A stretch of 64,000 nt of DNA from Urechis unicinctus (taxonomy: Eukaryota > Annelida > Polychaeta > Xenopneusta > Urechidae), in contig CM067354.1 of assembly GCA_034190875.2 (NCBI GenBank), positions 3,101,942 through 3,165,941 of the forward strand, given 5' to 3'. The translations under genes and the position numbers were made by a program. How positions within the stretch are numbered: the first letter of the stretch is position 1; the number at the start of each line of letters is the position of its first letter. Positions 1-11,100 of the stretch are shown here, in pieces. The notes beneath the pieces were generated by a model that was given only the letters and a program-made list of their open reading frames with translations, ran no database searches and was not told the origin of the DNA.

Positions 1-44
1 CCGCAAGTGAGCAGATCGTGTCAGTGGACAAGCGACCTAGAAAA

Positions 45-202
<158 letters not shown>

Positions 203-370
203 ATATTGGTAGCTCAATATTTGTTGAGGAGTAGCGGAATATTAGGGAGTCGCGTTGACACCATGGTTATGTGCTCACTCTTTGTTTGGAGGGGTTACAC
301 TCATGGAGGGGTTACTGTTGGACCGCGTTTGCAAATTAAGTCGTAGCTTGTTTAATGGCCGCATTAGGGC
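203..370. other. Unique spacer between two TA runs
   Basis: This short stretch has no coding signal. It contains a small direct repeat of GGAGGGGTTAC at about 289 and 305. Nothing else was recognised. Confidence 0.5.
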
Positions 371-385
371 GATATATATATAGAG

Positions 386-444
<59 letters not shown>

Positions 445-480
445 GTTTATATATATATATATATTTGTATATATATATAT
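371..480. repeat. (TA)n microsatellite at left edge of copy A
   Basis: An interrupted TA run directly precedes the left edge of the large duplication. A shorter TA-rich tract (about 21112-21150) sits at the matching position before copy B, so both copies begin beside TA repeats. Confidence 0.93.
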
Positions 481-800
481 AACTCTTTTTCCCGTGTTTT
501 TAGGGCGACCGCTTCAATAAGCCGCATTAGGGCGACCGGTGATATATCTCTTAATTACCAATTTTTTTCAAAAAACAATCCACAAATGCATTATTGGACG
601 TCATATAACCCCTATTGTCAAATATGAGAAGTTTATGTGAAATATTGGGAGATATACGACTTTTGGTCGGTCGCCCTAAAACCAACATCACACATATCCA
701 CGCATAGGACGACCGCTGGTTGCTGTTGTATATCTACAAGCTTAGGACGACCGCTGTGTTCTGTAGTAAAACCTCCGCATAAGGGCGACCGAACTACCAA
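481..800. repeat. GGGCGACCG motif cluster, copy A
   Basis: The motif GGGCGACCG, or the variant GGACGACCG, occurs at about 504, 527, 708, 747 and 783, and once inverted at about 669 (CGGTCGCCC). Several copies are preceded by TTA or CATTA. The same block is at 21151-21440 and 21728-21760 in copy B. An isolated inverted pair lies at 43486-43514. This looks like ends of a dispersed TIR/MITE-type family nested in each other, but no single element with a target-site duplication was delimited. Confidence 0.6.
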
Positions 801-1371
801 GCTATCTTCTCATAGTCATAGTTCTGCTGAGTTGCTTCATAAAACTACGATTTAAATGGTTTCATCGAGTTAATTTAATTGAATCTACAGGCGCTATCGG
901 CAAACAATGATTTCATGACCCTATTACTGAAATACAATAATGATGCGCAACCTCCACGTTAGATATCGAGTCACGGGTAGTTGATCATGGAGGGGTGGGG
1001 TGGGATGAGGGGTTGATATGCGTCGTTCAATATAGGGTACAGCGGCTGGCTTTGTTATGTGATGCAGGCCTTCATATTGTTCGATTAAACAGAAATATCT
1101 ACCTGACCCTTGCTCCGCTGGGTGCGGGTTTGTGTTAGCGCTAGTTTTAGCCAGACCAAGCCTCCGCTGAGATGGTCAACACGGCGAGTCGCTAATGCGT
1201 CACCGGTGTTGGCGGGAGAGAGGTGTACATATACAAATACCCCCCACACATGACAGAGGAGCCTTAGGGTGAATTGTAGAGCCGCAGTAGAAGTGGCACG
1301 ATCGGAAAGGGGTGGAATGTAGCATGTTCTTAAACTATATAAACGAAAGTGTCTGCAATAAATAATTGTCG
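801..1371. other. LTR-like non-coding segment, copy A
   Basis: There is no open reading frame of note. A TATATAAA box (1336-1343) and an AATAAA signal (1357-1362) lie 14 bp apart, just upstream of a tRNA-like sequence and a Gypsy pol remnant. That order resembles the promoter and polyadenylation part of an LTR. No second LTR was found downstream, so this is suggestive only. The matching segment in copy B ends at about 22327. Confidence 0.35.
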
Positions 1372-1445
1372 GCCTCAGTAGCTCAACTAGTAGAGCGGTC
1401 TTCTCGGTAAACCGATGGTCACGGGTTCGCTTCCCAATTGAGACT
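1372..1445 (+). pseudogene. tRNA-like sequence (tRNA pseudogene or SINE head), copy A
   Basis: The 74-nt stretch has a type-2 internal promoter: an A-box-like TAGCTCAACTAG and a B-box-like GGTTCGCTTCC, with C in place of the invariant A. The acceptor arms GCCTCAG and TTGAGAC pair at six of seven positions, and the D stem GCTC/GAGC is perfect. The outer two T-stem pairs are lost and the anticodon arm pairs poorly, so no anticodon is assigned. It is probably inactive or part of a SINE. Confidence 0.55.
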
Positions 1446-1639
1446 TTTATTTTGCAAAAGTTAAAACGATATTAGTACTGTAAAATGTAAACAAAAACAC
1501 GTGTAGCCGGCGACAGTTTGCTGTTGCCGGTTAAATAGGGTCACTGTCAAACATCGCAACTGATGTTTTGAGGAGACGGTCACACTTTAAAATCCATGCG
1601 CAAACGAATAATATTGTTTTCACTAGGGGTAAAAAATTA

Positions 1640-2389
1640 CGCGTGTAGAACCCGCAGCCAAACGTTAATCATACTCTCACCAACGAGCGCGAAGATTTTG
1701 ACCTCCTGAAACAAATGGGCTTGAGTACAGAGGACCTGATACACATATCCATGACCATGAAGGCTGCGATCAACAAGTTAATTCATATTCTTGTAGCAGT
1801 GGTGATCAGATTCGCCGATGACAGTGACGACACGCGCCTAATTGCTAACATGACGGACACTTCGGACAGCATATTATCCCTTGCAGTCTACGTGGACCTC
1901 AATAGGATATCGGACAAGTTCCCAACACTCGAAGAGGTGAACTTGGCGACCTCAGAATTGAGTGACTGCCCGCAACGTGTAGATTCGCTGATCATGCCGA
2001 CCACACACTCTATGTCGGACACCGAGGCTAACAGAGAAATACTACAAAAAACACTTACTCAGAATATACTGTCCGAGCACATGCAATGCGTTCCTATACC
2101 ATCCCCTGTCGAGAATGACGGGCCCACCACTAGGTGGTATGCTGGATGAGATTACCAATCACACTCCCATCCCAGTGGCCATACACAGGCACGACGAGGT
2201 AATAGAAGGCCTCGACTAAGAAGTTCGTCTCGGCGTGTTGGAGGAATTACTCATCGGCACACCGGTGACAATGTGTCACCGCATGGTAATCTGCGCAAAC
2301 AAGAGCGGCAAGCCGCGACGCACCGTCTACTTCCAAGCAGCCTTGAACTAGGATGCGTTCCGTGAGACCCACTTCACTTATTCCCCATA
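1640..2389 (+). pseudogene. Ty3/Gypsy-type pol remnant (protease-RT linker and start of RT), copy A
   Basis: An open stretch (ATG at 1715, stop at 2147-2149, 144 codons) followed by a frame containing stop codons resembles the region between the aspartic protease and reverse transcriptase of Ty3/Gypsy polyproteins. Recognisable pieces are the segment ending ISDKFPT, a TEANRE block, and after 2190 a run with ELLIGTPVT, CHRMVIC and KSGKPRRTV. These are the typical entry into the RT domain. In-frame stops interrupt the RT part (for example after GLD and after AALN). The homology stops at 2389, where a TIR element is inserted, and I could not find the rest of RT, RNase H or integrase beyond it. 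It is a dead fragment. Confidence 0.8.
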
Positions 2390-4183
2390 TATATGTTATG
2401 CGCTATCGACCGATTTGCGCCATCGATCGATAGCGCTGCGCTATCTATGGATCCGTCGTAAGCGCAAGCATCGGTAGATCGCGCTGCGCTATCAATCGAT
2501 GGCGCAGGCAGATCGACGGATTGTATGTCTATTTTTTATAATGACAATGTTTTTTTTTTAATTTCAGGATGACGCCAAGTGCTGTTTAAGGGACACCTCA
2601 TCGATTTTTCTAAAAATTGCCCGTTTAATTACCATTTTCAATGTAAATATTTATGATAAATTCAATACAATTTTATCAATTGATAGTGATACGATGAAAA
2701 ATTATGAGTTCCAATAAATTGGTTGTAGTGTAACGTTGACCAGTGTCTACCAAAGTCCAGCTGCTTCTCTAGTTAACTTCTTTTTTTTGGGGGATCTTAC
2801 TGTGGTGCAGAAACACACATCAGTATTAGGCATTAAAATAGTATAATTGTTGCATGTATGGTTTGAAGAGGCCTTTACCGGGAGCACCCGTGATCACGTC
2901 TCTGGTTGTTTCGCATAAACTTTCGGCAATTTTACCTTCATATCTGATGCTCATTTTTATAATCCTTCATTCTACCTGTTGGTAACTCTGCTAGTCTATC
3001 TAATCGACCGTTTGTTTTACAATTTGTGCTTTACTTATCTCGCCAAAAAATGCCCCACATCCGAGCTCCCTGAGGGCATGGAAACTTTGCTTTTAATTCC
3101 CCCCCTTTGGCTTAATGACATCTGTGTCAAATACCTCAAGTTTGACACCTTCCTTGTGAGACGTGAGTTCCTCTCAGTCCGATCCGGGAGTCTGATAAAC
3201 AATGAATTATTTGTCAAACAATCGTTAATCGACAATTATCACGCAATGTGCATGTTTATTTGGCAGTTTCTGTAGGCACACAATTTGTTATAACTGTTAT
3301 TATTGAGCTAAGTTACCGGTGCCAATGTGTGTCCTGGTTAGATAAGAAGAAAGAAAAGGAAGATCAGAACATACATATGAAGCCAATTTACTTCTTTAAA
3401 GCACATATTTTTACAACAAGAGAGAACGGGAAATTGACACTGATCATGAATTGGTTAGATTCCTCAAAATTATTCTTCATTTAATGCAGGTCGTCTTGGA
3501 AATATCAAACTGCAAAAAAAGTAAGTAAATTTAGTGAAATTTGTGATGTACTACATAGTAGCCTATTAAGGGGTGAAGTTAAGAGAGTATAGGGCTTATC
3601 ATGCTTATAGCTTAGTAAAACTAAGAGACCCGTTTATTAGATTCCTTTGTTACCTTTAGTACAACATCGTCACTAAATCTCCCATGCAAACTCATCAGTT
3701 TCCCTTTAAAATCATCTCAAGATGCAACAAGCATACGACAAAACCATGTTGAGGCCTGCAGTTCCGCTTTAAATCTAATCCTACATGACCCACGAACTAT
3801 CGATTGATAGCGCAGCGATCTACCGATGCTTGCGCTAACGACGGATCCATTGATAGCGCAGCGATCTACCGATGCTTGCGCTAACGACGGATCCATTGAT
3901 AGCGCAGCGATCTACCGATGCTTGCGCTAACGACGGATCCATTGATAGCGCAGCGATCTACCGATGCTTGCGCTAACGACGGATCCATTGATAGCGCAGC
4001 GATCTACCGATGCTTGCGCTAACGACGGATCCGTAGATAGCGCAGCGATCTACCGATGCTTGCGCTAACGACGGATCCGTAGATAGCGCAGCGATCTACC
4101 GATGCTTGCGCTAACGACGGATCCGTAGATAGCGCAGCGCTATCGATCGATGGCGCAAATCGGTCGATAGCGCATAACATATA
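2390..4183. mobile_element. TIR element carrying a 46-bp minisatellite, copy A
   Basis: The left end (2390-2510, starting TATATGTTATGCGCTATC) is the inverted complement of the right end (about 4040-4183, ending GATAGCGCATAACATATA). The match covers the GCGC/GATC-rich palindromic part and one 46-bp unit. The interior (2520-3790) is AT-rich; its longest frame (98 codons from 2979) has no recognised domain and is probably not coding, so the element looks non-autonomous. It interrupts the Gypsy RT fragment. No clear target-site duplication can be assigned because the flanks are TA-rich. Confidence 0.7.
3794..4142. repeat. 46-bp minisatellite in the right TIR, copy A
   Basis: About seven and a half near-identical 46-bp units contain GATAGCGCAGCGATCTACCG, CTTGCGCTAACGACGGATCC and a variable CATT or GTAG joint. 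A single inverted unit sits in the opposite TIR near 2455-2500, so the array grew inside one terminal repeat. Confidence 0.9.
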
Positions 4184-4654
4184 GATATTCGATTTTCCTA
4201 TTCTTGAATTAAACAGTCTTGTTTCATGGAGATTTGGGGGCTTGCCTAAGGAGACTATTCATATCCATCTTCAGGGGCTGAACATTCACTTTCAGACCTC
4301 TGGCTCTCAGAGTGAGCGCATGTTTTTTTTCCACACAGTTTCAGTATTTCTTTGTTCCTCACTATCTGCAACTGCATGAGTACACATATGGAGATTAAAG
4401 TAGGCCTACAACTAAGCCTTTTACACTTATCAGCTGTGATAATAATAATAATAATAATCAATAATTCATTATTTGGCAATTGGCTGCGAACATACCTGTG
4501 ACTGTTCCTGGTGTCGTCGATGTGTTGTTGTCTTGACCTTGGTTGCAAGTCATATCTGAGTTTATGATGTGGACGCTTGGTTGTTGGAGTTTCTGGAGGT
4601 TTCGGGATGTCAAACAATATCGAGATAGCTCTTACTGTCTTTGGCGTTGGGTTG
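4184..4654. other. Unassigned sequence between two TIR elements
   Basis: There is a short ATT/AAT run at about 4438-4458 and a 146-codon minus-strand frame running through it with no recognised domain. I do not support a gene here. The stretch is absent from copy B. Confidence 0.5.
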
Positions 4655-5024
4655 CGGGTCAGTTCGCCCCCGCCGGGACGGTACGCTCCCCCCATTTACA
4701 GAAAGGAATATTCTGAATGCTACATATTTCATTTCATTATAGGGAACAGTATAAATGAATTTATATCTGTTGATATGAAATAAATATAAAACATAATGTC
4801 TACCGACCAGAGAGGCTATACACCGAACCATCGTCCCCGGATGGAGTGTTGTAAGGGCGTGTGGACTCGGTGGCCAAGGCAGAACGATATGCCCCTTGAA
4901 CAAAACGCGTACAGATACGGAAACCGAGCACCAGAAGATTGTATGGTATGTTTTAATTATGTCAGTAGCATATTATGTTATAATTGGTGATTTATAAAAA
5001 CCAGTAAAACACACAAGCACAAGA

Positions 5025-5340
5025 ATACGAAGTACAAGAATACGAAGTAAATAGGGGAGTACGAACTTAACGCGCACACAATAATACGTATAACCCAATT
5101 CAACTCGGGCTCTTCATTCAACTCTTATAAAACAAACAAAACAACAATACGAAGTGAATAGAGGAATATGAACAAAAACGCACACATAATTCAAAACGCA
5201 ATACAACTCGGGCTCTTTATTCAGCATTCATTAAACAAACATGGCAAGACTACAACAATAGAGGAATATGAACTAAAAGCTCCCACAGGCAACTCGGGCT
5301 CTTTATTAAACATTCATTAAACATACATCAAAACAAACAT
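5025..5340. repeat. About three diverged ~100-bp tandem units
   Basis: Each unit contains AATACGAAGT or a relative, a GAGGAATATGAAC-like block, and ACTCGGGCTCTTTATTCA followed by CATTCATTAAACA. Divergence between units is much higher than in the 56-bp array next to it. Confidence 0.7.
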
Positions 5341-5427
5341 GATACAAGTACATTCATAAAATAACGCAACTGCATTTTGCAGGTTGAAGTAGATAGGCTG
5401 AGCACGTGGATACGATCAAAGTGCTCT

Positions 5428-5745
5428 GCGACGTGACACGTGGCGAGTTGTGAGCGGGAAGCGTCTTGAGTACAAAGAACATCGCGACGTGACACTTGGT
5501 GAGTAGTGAGCGGGAAGCGTCTTGAGTACAAAGAACATCGCGACGTGACACTTGGTGAGTAGTGAGCGGGAAGCGTCTTGAGTACAAAGAACATCGCGAC
5601 GTGACACTTGGTGAGTAGTGAGCGGGAAGCGTCTTGAGTACAAAGAACATCGCGACGTGACACTTGGTGAGTAGTGAGCGGGAAGCGTCTTGAGTACAAA
5701 GAACATCGCGACGTGACACTTGGTGAGTTGTGCGCGGGAAGCGTC
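5428..5745. repeat. 56-bp minisatellite
   Basis: Five to six near-identical 56-bp units each contain GCGGGAAGCGTCTTGAGTAC and AAAGAACATCGCGACGTGAC. Because 56 is not a multiple of three, long open frames on the minus strand are repeat artefacts that cycle through all frames. Confidence 0.92.
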
Positions 5746-6175
5746 AAGAATGCTGTGATCATTAACAACACAGGAGTGAGCCAGACTAACTACAGTTTTG
5801 CTATCATGGACCAGCTTAGAAAGGCAGCCGACGAGGGAAGTCTAAACTGGTGGATAGCTTAGGCTGTTCGTATTGCCTGAAAAATGAGGGCCCTACTACC
5901 GCGTTGATGACAAGAGGCACTTTTCGTCCCCGCCCAAGCTGGCTATCATGCCCTGGCCGCCGAGTCCAAACGCCCTTACAACACTCTATCCGGGGATGAT
6001 GGTGCGATGTATGGTTTCTGTGGTCGGTAGACATTATGCTTTATATTTATTTCATATAAACAGATATAAATTTATTAAAAACTATTCCCTTATTAAATGC
6101 AATATGTAGCATTCAGTATATTCCCTTCTGTTAAACGAGGGCGTATCATAGCGTGGGCGAATTGTCTCGGGGGTG

Positions 6176-7362
6176 TACTGACCCGGGGGTGACTCTGTCC
6201 CTGGTGTTGTCTGTCATCAAAATGTAACCTACACATGACATTGCTCTTCCTTATTCTCTTTGTAAGTTGCTCTTTACTGTCATTATTTCTTGTCTTGAGA
6301 CCTTCTCTTCATGCATTCTGTATCCATTGTTTACATCTTTAACCCGCCGTACAGATAACAACTGGACTATCAAATGACAAAACAATCCGCATCCCTCATC
6401 GGCGAGTCAGCCGTTAGGCTTAATATGTCTACCTTCTTGATTGTGAAAGCGGGAATGCGGAACTACAACTTCAAAATTTGAACTTTGTGCTCCTAATCCG
6501 AATATCTGATCTTAACATACATAATTTGCGATTTAAATTACAATCGCGATGTACTGTTATGTATATATATAGAAAAATATTCTTTTTCAGTTAATATTCA
6601 TCACTTTCCAATAACGGTGTATAGGATATATGATCTGATATTTTCTTTTCATAATTTTGGACCCTTGTGTAATGTTTTAACCTAACCCGGATCCCGTAAA
6701 TAAGGTCACCAAAACATCATTGAGCTTTGTATGACCTAAATATTAGGTTATTACAAATATATTACAGTGAAACCTAATATCACCAATAATAGATGATAAC
6801 CGAATACTTTGGATAACAGCTTTTACGCAAAGCTAATTGATGTGATATATCTTTGCATATAGATACAAATAATAACTAGTTAAAATAGAATAATTGTATG
6901 ATCGAGAATTATTTTATTCGGCGATGGCAAGCTTGTTTACACATTCATGTCATATAGCACCTCCATCGATACAATAATTCAGAGATCACATAAACCAATA
7001 TGGACAAACTCCGCATGCTAGTGGAGCTGAGATGCATGCACAAAAGAAAAGTCTACAAATATAGCCCCCTGGGAGAAAATCAAGGAGAACTGTTGGCAAA
7101 AAACGACACATGACTCGCAAAATCTAACAAGCTGTTTGAAATGTACCAAGCTCAGACACAAAATGAACTCGGTACTGCCATTGCAAGATTAAATTAACCA
7201 ACAAGCTCGCGAGATGAGATTACGTAGAAATTCCATAGGCAGGTTTCCATATATCTACGTATGTTATGTCATGACAAATGAGACAGATACCATGTGTAAT
7301 ATATGCTGATATTATACAAGAGACTACTTCCAACAATTTGTTTATCGAAAACAACATAGTGA
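6176..7362. other. AT-rich non-coding stretch, probable 3' UTR and downstream flank
   Basis: No open frame with coding character was seen. On the minus strand this lies downstream of the stop codon at 7363. An AATAAA motif on the minus strand (6913-6918 on the plus strand) could be a poly(A) signal about 450 bp past the stop. Confidence 0.4.
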
Positions 7363-8164
7363 TTAAACTGTCATGTTGAACAGTTTAGATTGTGTTTTTT
7401 TCCGGTATGCCTTCCTTTCGTTGAATATCTTTAGCTTAAGTGTCTTGATGGCCTTTGTTGGTGACTTGGGCAGAACGGGGAGGGTGCTCAAGTTTTTTTC
7501 AACGAAGTCCATCAGTGCTCTTTTGCCTAGAACATTCAAAATCATTCCATTATCATAAAAGAATTTCGCACGTTTTGGTCTGGGTAATAGTATAGGAGGA
7601 CTATATGTTACTTGGTAATGGCCCTTGATTTGCATCACCATCAGCATGTATCGTAGACTTGAAACAAGTGCAAACAAGAGCTGTCTCCTCGTTCGTCCAT
7701 TTCTTGTACGGTCGCGCTGAAACAATACATTAGCAAAGAGTTAAAACGGCTGCCTCGTGCCATGTAATATCTCGAAATGTTCTCAGGAGGAGAGAGGAAG
7801 GAGATTCCATGAGAATTTCGATCAGTGGACGAAGTTAACGCGTCTTATTTGACTCCGGAAATCGAATTAGCATTTACAGGTTTTTTTTATTCGGTTCATT
7901 AAGCTTGGTCATCAAAATGGGGTATTATAGTCACGAGCTCGTCATAAAGTTTATGATCAATACGGTATTCACCTGGTGCCTTCTTTGAAGATGAGGCTGG
8001 CTCCTCATCTGTACAAATATCAAGATATGTTATATATTAGCCTGAATAATGGTTATTGCCTGTCTTAATCGGGTACCTAATAAGTATTGACTAACCAACT
8101 GGACTGTCATCTTCTGTGTACGAAGGTATATTTTCAGATGATTTCGGTCCGATACCTGATTCTG
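7363..8164 (-). CDS. C-terminal exons with SANT/Myb-like motif
   Basis: Four exons, 8164-8096 (69 bp), 8008-7973 (36 bp), 7716-7612 (105 bp) and 7526-7363 (164 bp with TAA stop), all join in phase 1. The first two encode acidic, Ser-rich linker. The third encodes RPYKKWTNEETALVCTCF, a SANT/Myb-like helix start with Trp and acidic residues, and ends GPLPS. An 85-bp intron (7611-7527, GTAACA...TTCTAG) joins it to KRALMDFVEKN and a Lys-rich end, KAIKTLKLKIFNERKAYRKK. A continuous 120-codon frame through the small intron exists but breaks the SANT part, so the spliced model is preferred. Confidence 0.68.
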
Positions 8165-11100
8165 CTGCATATAATTGCATAATGGTGTACGCATTCGCTT
8201 AGGCAATCACAGCAAACATTGAAATTCGCTTTAGAATTCATATAATTGCGCTTGCTTTCAGAATATCTCAGTCCATTTTGTAATATGTATCACAAGTAGT
8301 TTCGTCAAAGTGCACTGCATCCATATCAAAGTATCCTTGCAATTGATATTCCGGTTTTCACCCCACCCCCCCCTCCCCTAATACTATAACACTTGAACTT
8401 TACCTGCTGAGTTTCTACTTGAATCAAGCGGCGATGCTGGCGATGCTAGCGATGCTGGCGATACTGTCGATGCTGGCGATGCTGACGATGCTGACGATGC
8501 TGACGATGCTGACGATGCTGGCGATGCTGACGATGTTGATGATGCTGTCCCTGTATACACATTGAACGATTTTATAACATCACTCTCAAGTCGGAATTTA
8601 TTATTTTTTATAATAAAGGAGAATATTGCTATAACTAACCGTCGATTTTTCGGAGGTATCCCCCTACTGCAGTAATCTCTTTGATTGCTGTGGGACATTG
8701 GTAAATCAATTCATTGATTTCACCCGAATGGCCCATGTGCTGAAAGAAGGCTTTCCTTTCTGTCTCCGAAACCTCTTCGAGAGCATAAAGGGTAGAAGCC
8801 CGGTGTCTGAACTTGGTAGCAGTTAGGAGATGGGGGCTTTTGCAGTCTGCTTGGATCACGACTTCCCGTACGCTGGCCCATCCATCTGCATGCAAGAGCG
8901 ACCCCTGTGTCCTGGGGAAGACAAATTCGTTGTTTGGGTTGACTCGGCATTCCGTCCGGCAATCCAGCAGCAATTCAATTCCCCTGATAGTATCATTGGG
9001 GATTAGTATTGGGACAAGTTTTTTGCCTTTACCAGCTTGGTAAGCCAACTTGTGGCCATCGAGGAGTGACCTGTCGTTGGGGTCGACGGTTTTTATATGG
9101 GATGCGTTTACCCACACATTGTTCCTCGCATCTTCCCATTCCTTCACTTTGAGCCTCGCTGGTTCTCCTCCCCTTCTGGCATTATAAAGAGTCAATCTTG
9201 TTACTAGTAACGACCGAAGTTTATTAAATTCTCGCGCATCCCACATGATATATTGGTCATTGGTCATTGTGCTTATGGTGGTAACAATGTGCGCTTTGAG
9301 CTTAGAAACATCTTCCTCGTTGGGAAGTTGACTTGGTTTGCGTAGAACCTCTTGTCTTTTAGTATCAATAAGCACCTGGCTTCTGTAGAACATGAAGTCC
9401 CAGTTGAGATCAAGGACGGAGAGAAATCTATCAATCTCCAGGCTTTCCTCGACTTTATCTTCAACGACAAACTGGCCCTTGAGCATCTTCGCCATTCGCT
9501 TGAGTAGATATCCAAGGTTGAGCTTTAGACCGGCCTTAACTTCTCCTCCTTCCCGTTCTGTCATTTTGTTCAGGGCTTCCTCTAAAATGGGAAATTTTTT
9601 ACGATCAAAAACGTCCCTGCCACATGCTTTTGGGTTGCCTGATATCTGTCGCATTTGAATTATCAGACTAGCAAACCGGCGCATTTCATTGAGCACTGAC
9701 TTTTTGTCACGCTTGATCGCTTTATCCCAAAGGCGTCGGCCAAGCAGAACAACAGCAGGGTCACTGCGACATAATTGTCCGACAGCATCATCACGGAGAT
9801 GGTTCATTACCTCTTGTTGGAATGATGTAGAGGCACCATTGCAAATCTGCAGACTATCAACGGACACTGAGGATTTACCTGGTTGGCATGTTCGTTTGTG
9901 TCTCCAGACGCTGGTTGAACTAAAAAAACCCTGACATCCCCCGCACATCACAAGACGTCCATTCCCTTGGTTTCTCTCTCTTTGCAACTGTCCTCCTTGT
10001 TTCAGAAGTTTTTGGTTGGTCTGGTATATGCCCTGTTTGCGCATATTGTCTAGATCTTTGTTTCGCGCCATTCCAGACTTAGACAACATAGCCTTTACTG
10101 ATGGCTGATCGCTGTGGCGCCTTTTCACATGACGAGCGAATTGAGCCTGCAGTTCTCCACAAAACGGACATGGCCGCCGAGGCTTGATTTTGTGCCCCTG
10201 CAGAAGGTGGATTAAATTATATAAGAGGTTGATCAAATGACACATAAATATATTTCCTGTGATTTACATAGTATTCATGATTCATCAATTGAGATATCTA
10301 CCTGCTCTGGATCAACACTTCGGAATTCTTCGTCGGCGCTCGGACTCGGCACTGATTCGGAGTGAACCAACTGAAGAGCAAGCGGAATTAAAGGTAACAT
10401 CTGTAGAGTGCAGCGATTTACGTAGTATTCATGATTCATGATTCATCAATTGAGAAATCTACCTGCTCTGGATCAACACTTCGGAATTCTTCGTCGGCGC
10501 TCGGACTCGGCACTGATTCGGAGTGAACCAACTGAAGAGCAAGCGTAATTAAAGGTAACATCTGTAGAGTGCAACAATTTACGTAGTATTCATGATTCAT
10601 GATTCATCAATTGAGATATCTACCTGCTCTGGATCAACACTTCGGAATTCTTCGTCGGCGCTCGGACTCGGCACTGATTCGGAGTGAACCAACTGAAGAG
10701 CAAGCGGAATTAAAGGTAACATCTGTAGAGTGCAGCGATTTACGTAGTATTCATGATTCATCAATTGAGATATCTACCTGCTCTGGATCAACACTTCGGA
10801 ATTCTTCGTCGGCGCTCGGACTCGGCACTGATTCGGAGTGAACCAACTGAAGAGCAAGCGTAATTAAAGGTAACATCTGTAGAGTGCAGCGATTTACGTA
10901 GTATTCATGATTCATGATTCATCAATTGAGAAATCTACCTGCTCTGGATCAACACTTCGGAATTCTTCGTCGGCGCTCGGACTCGGCACTGATTCGGAGT
11001 GAACCAACTGAAGAGCAAGCGGAATTAAAGGTAACATCTGTAGAGTGCAACGATTTACGTAGTATTCATGATTCATCAATTGAGATATCTACCTGCTCTG

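Larger units (their letters stand above)
4655..6175. mobile_element. TIR element with 250-bp arms and internal tandem repeats
   Basis: About 4655-4905 and 5930-6175 are inverted, diverged copies of each other. Shared blocks include the sequence around GAATGCTACATAT, the AT-rich stretch before an ATG, and GAGTGTTGTAAGGGCGT. Each arm therefore carries an inward ATG frame with similar first residues (plus strand from 4796, minus strand from 6034). The differences are mostly amino-acid changing, so protein selection is not evident. The middle holds two sets of tandem repeats. No transposase is present, so it is probably non-autonomous. Copy B lacks it. Confidence 0.65.

Noticed and set aside
496-540. 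Telomere-like TTAGGG repeats
   Set aside because: TTAGGG occurs only as part of TTAGGGCGACCG and is not tandem.
1715-2149. 144-codon frame as a novel host gene conserved in both copies
   Set aside because: It aligns with the protease-RT linker of Gypsy polyproteins and is followed by a broken RT start. Conservation reflects the recent duplication.
5328-5771. Minus-strand frames of 96-147 codons with SRCSLYSRRFPLTTHQ repeats
   Set aside because: They come from the 56-bp minisatellite and the same peptides appear in all three frames.
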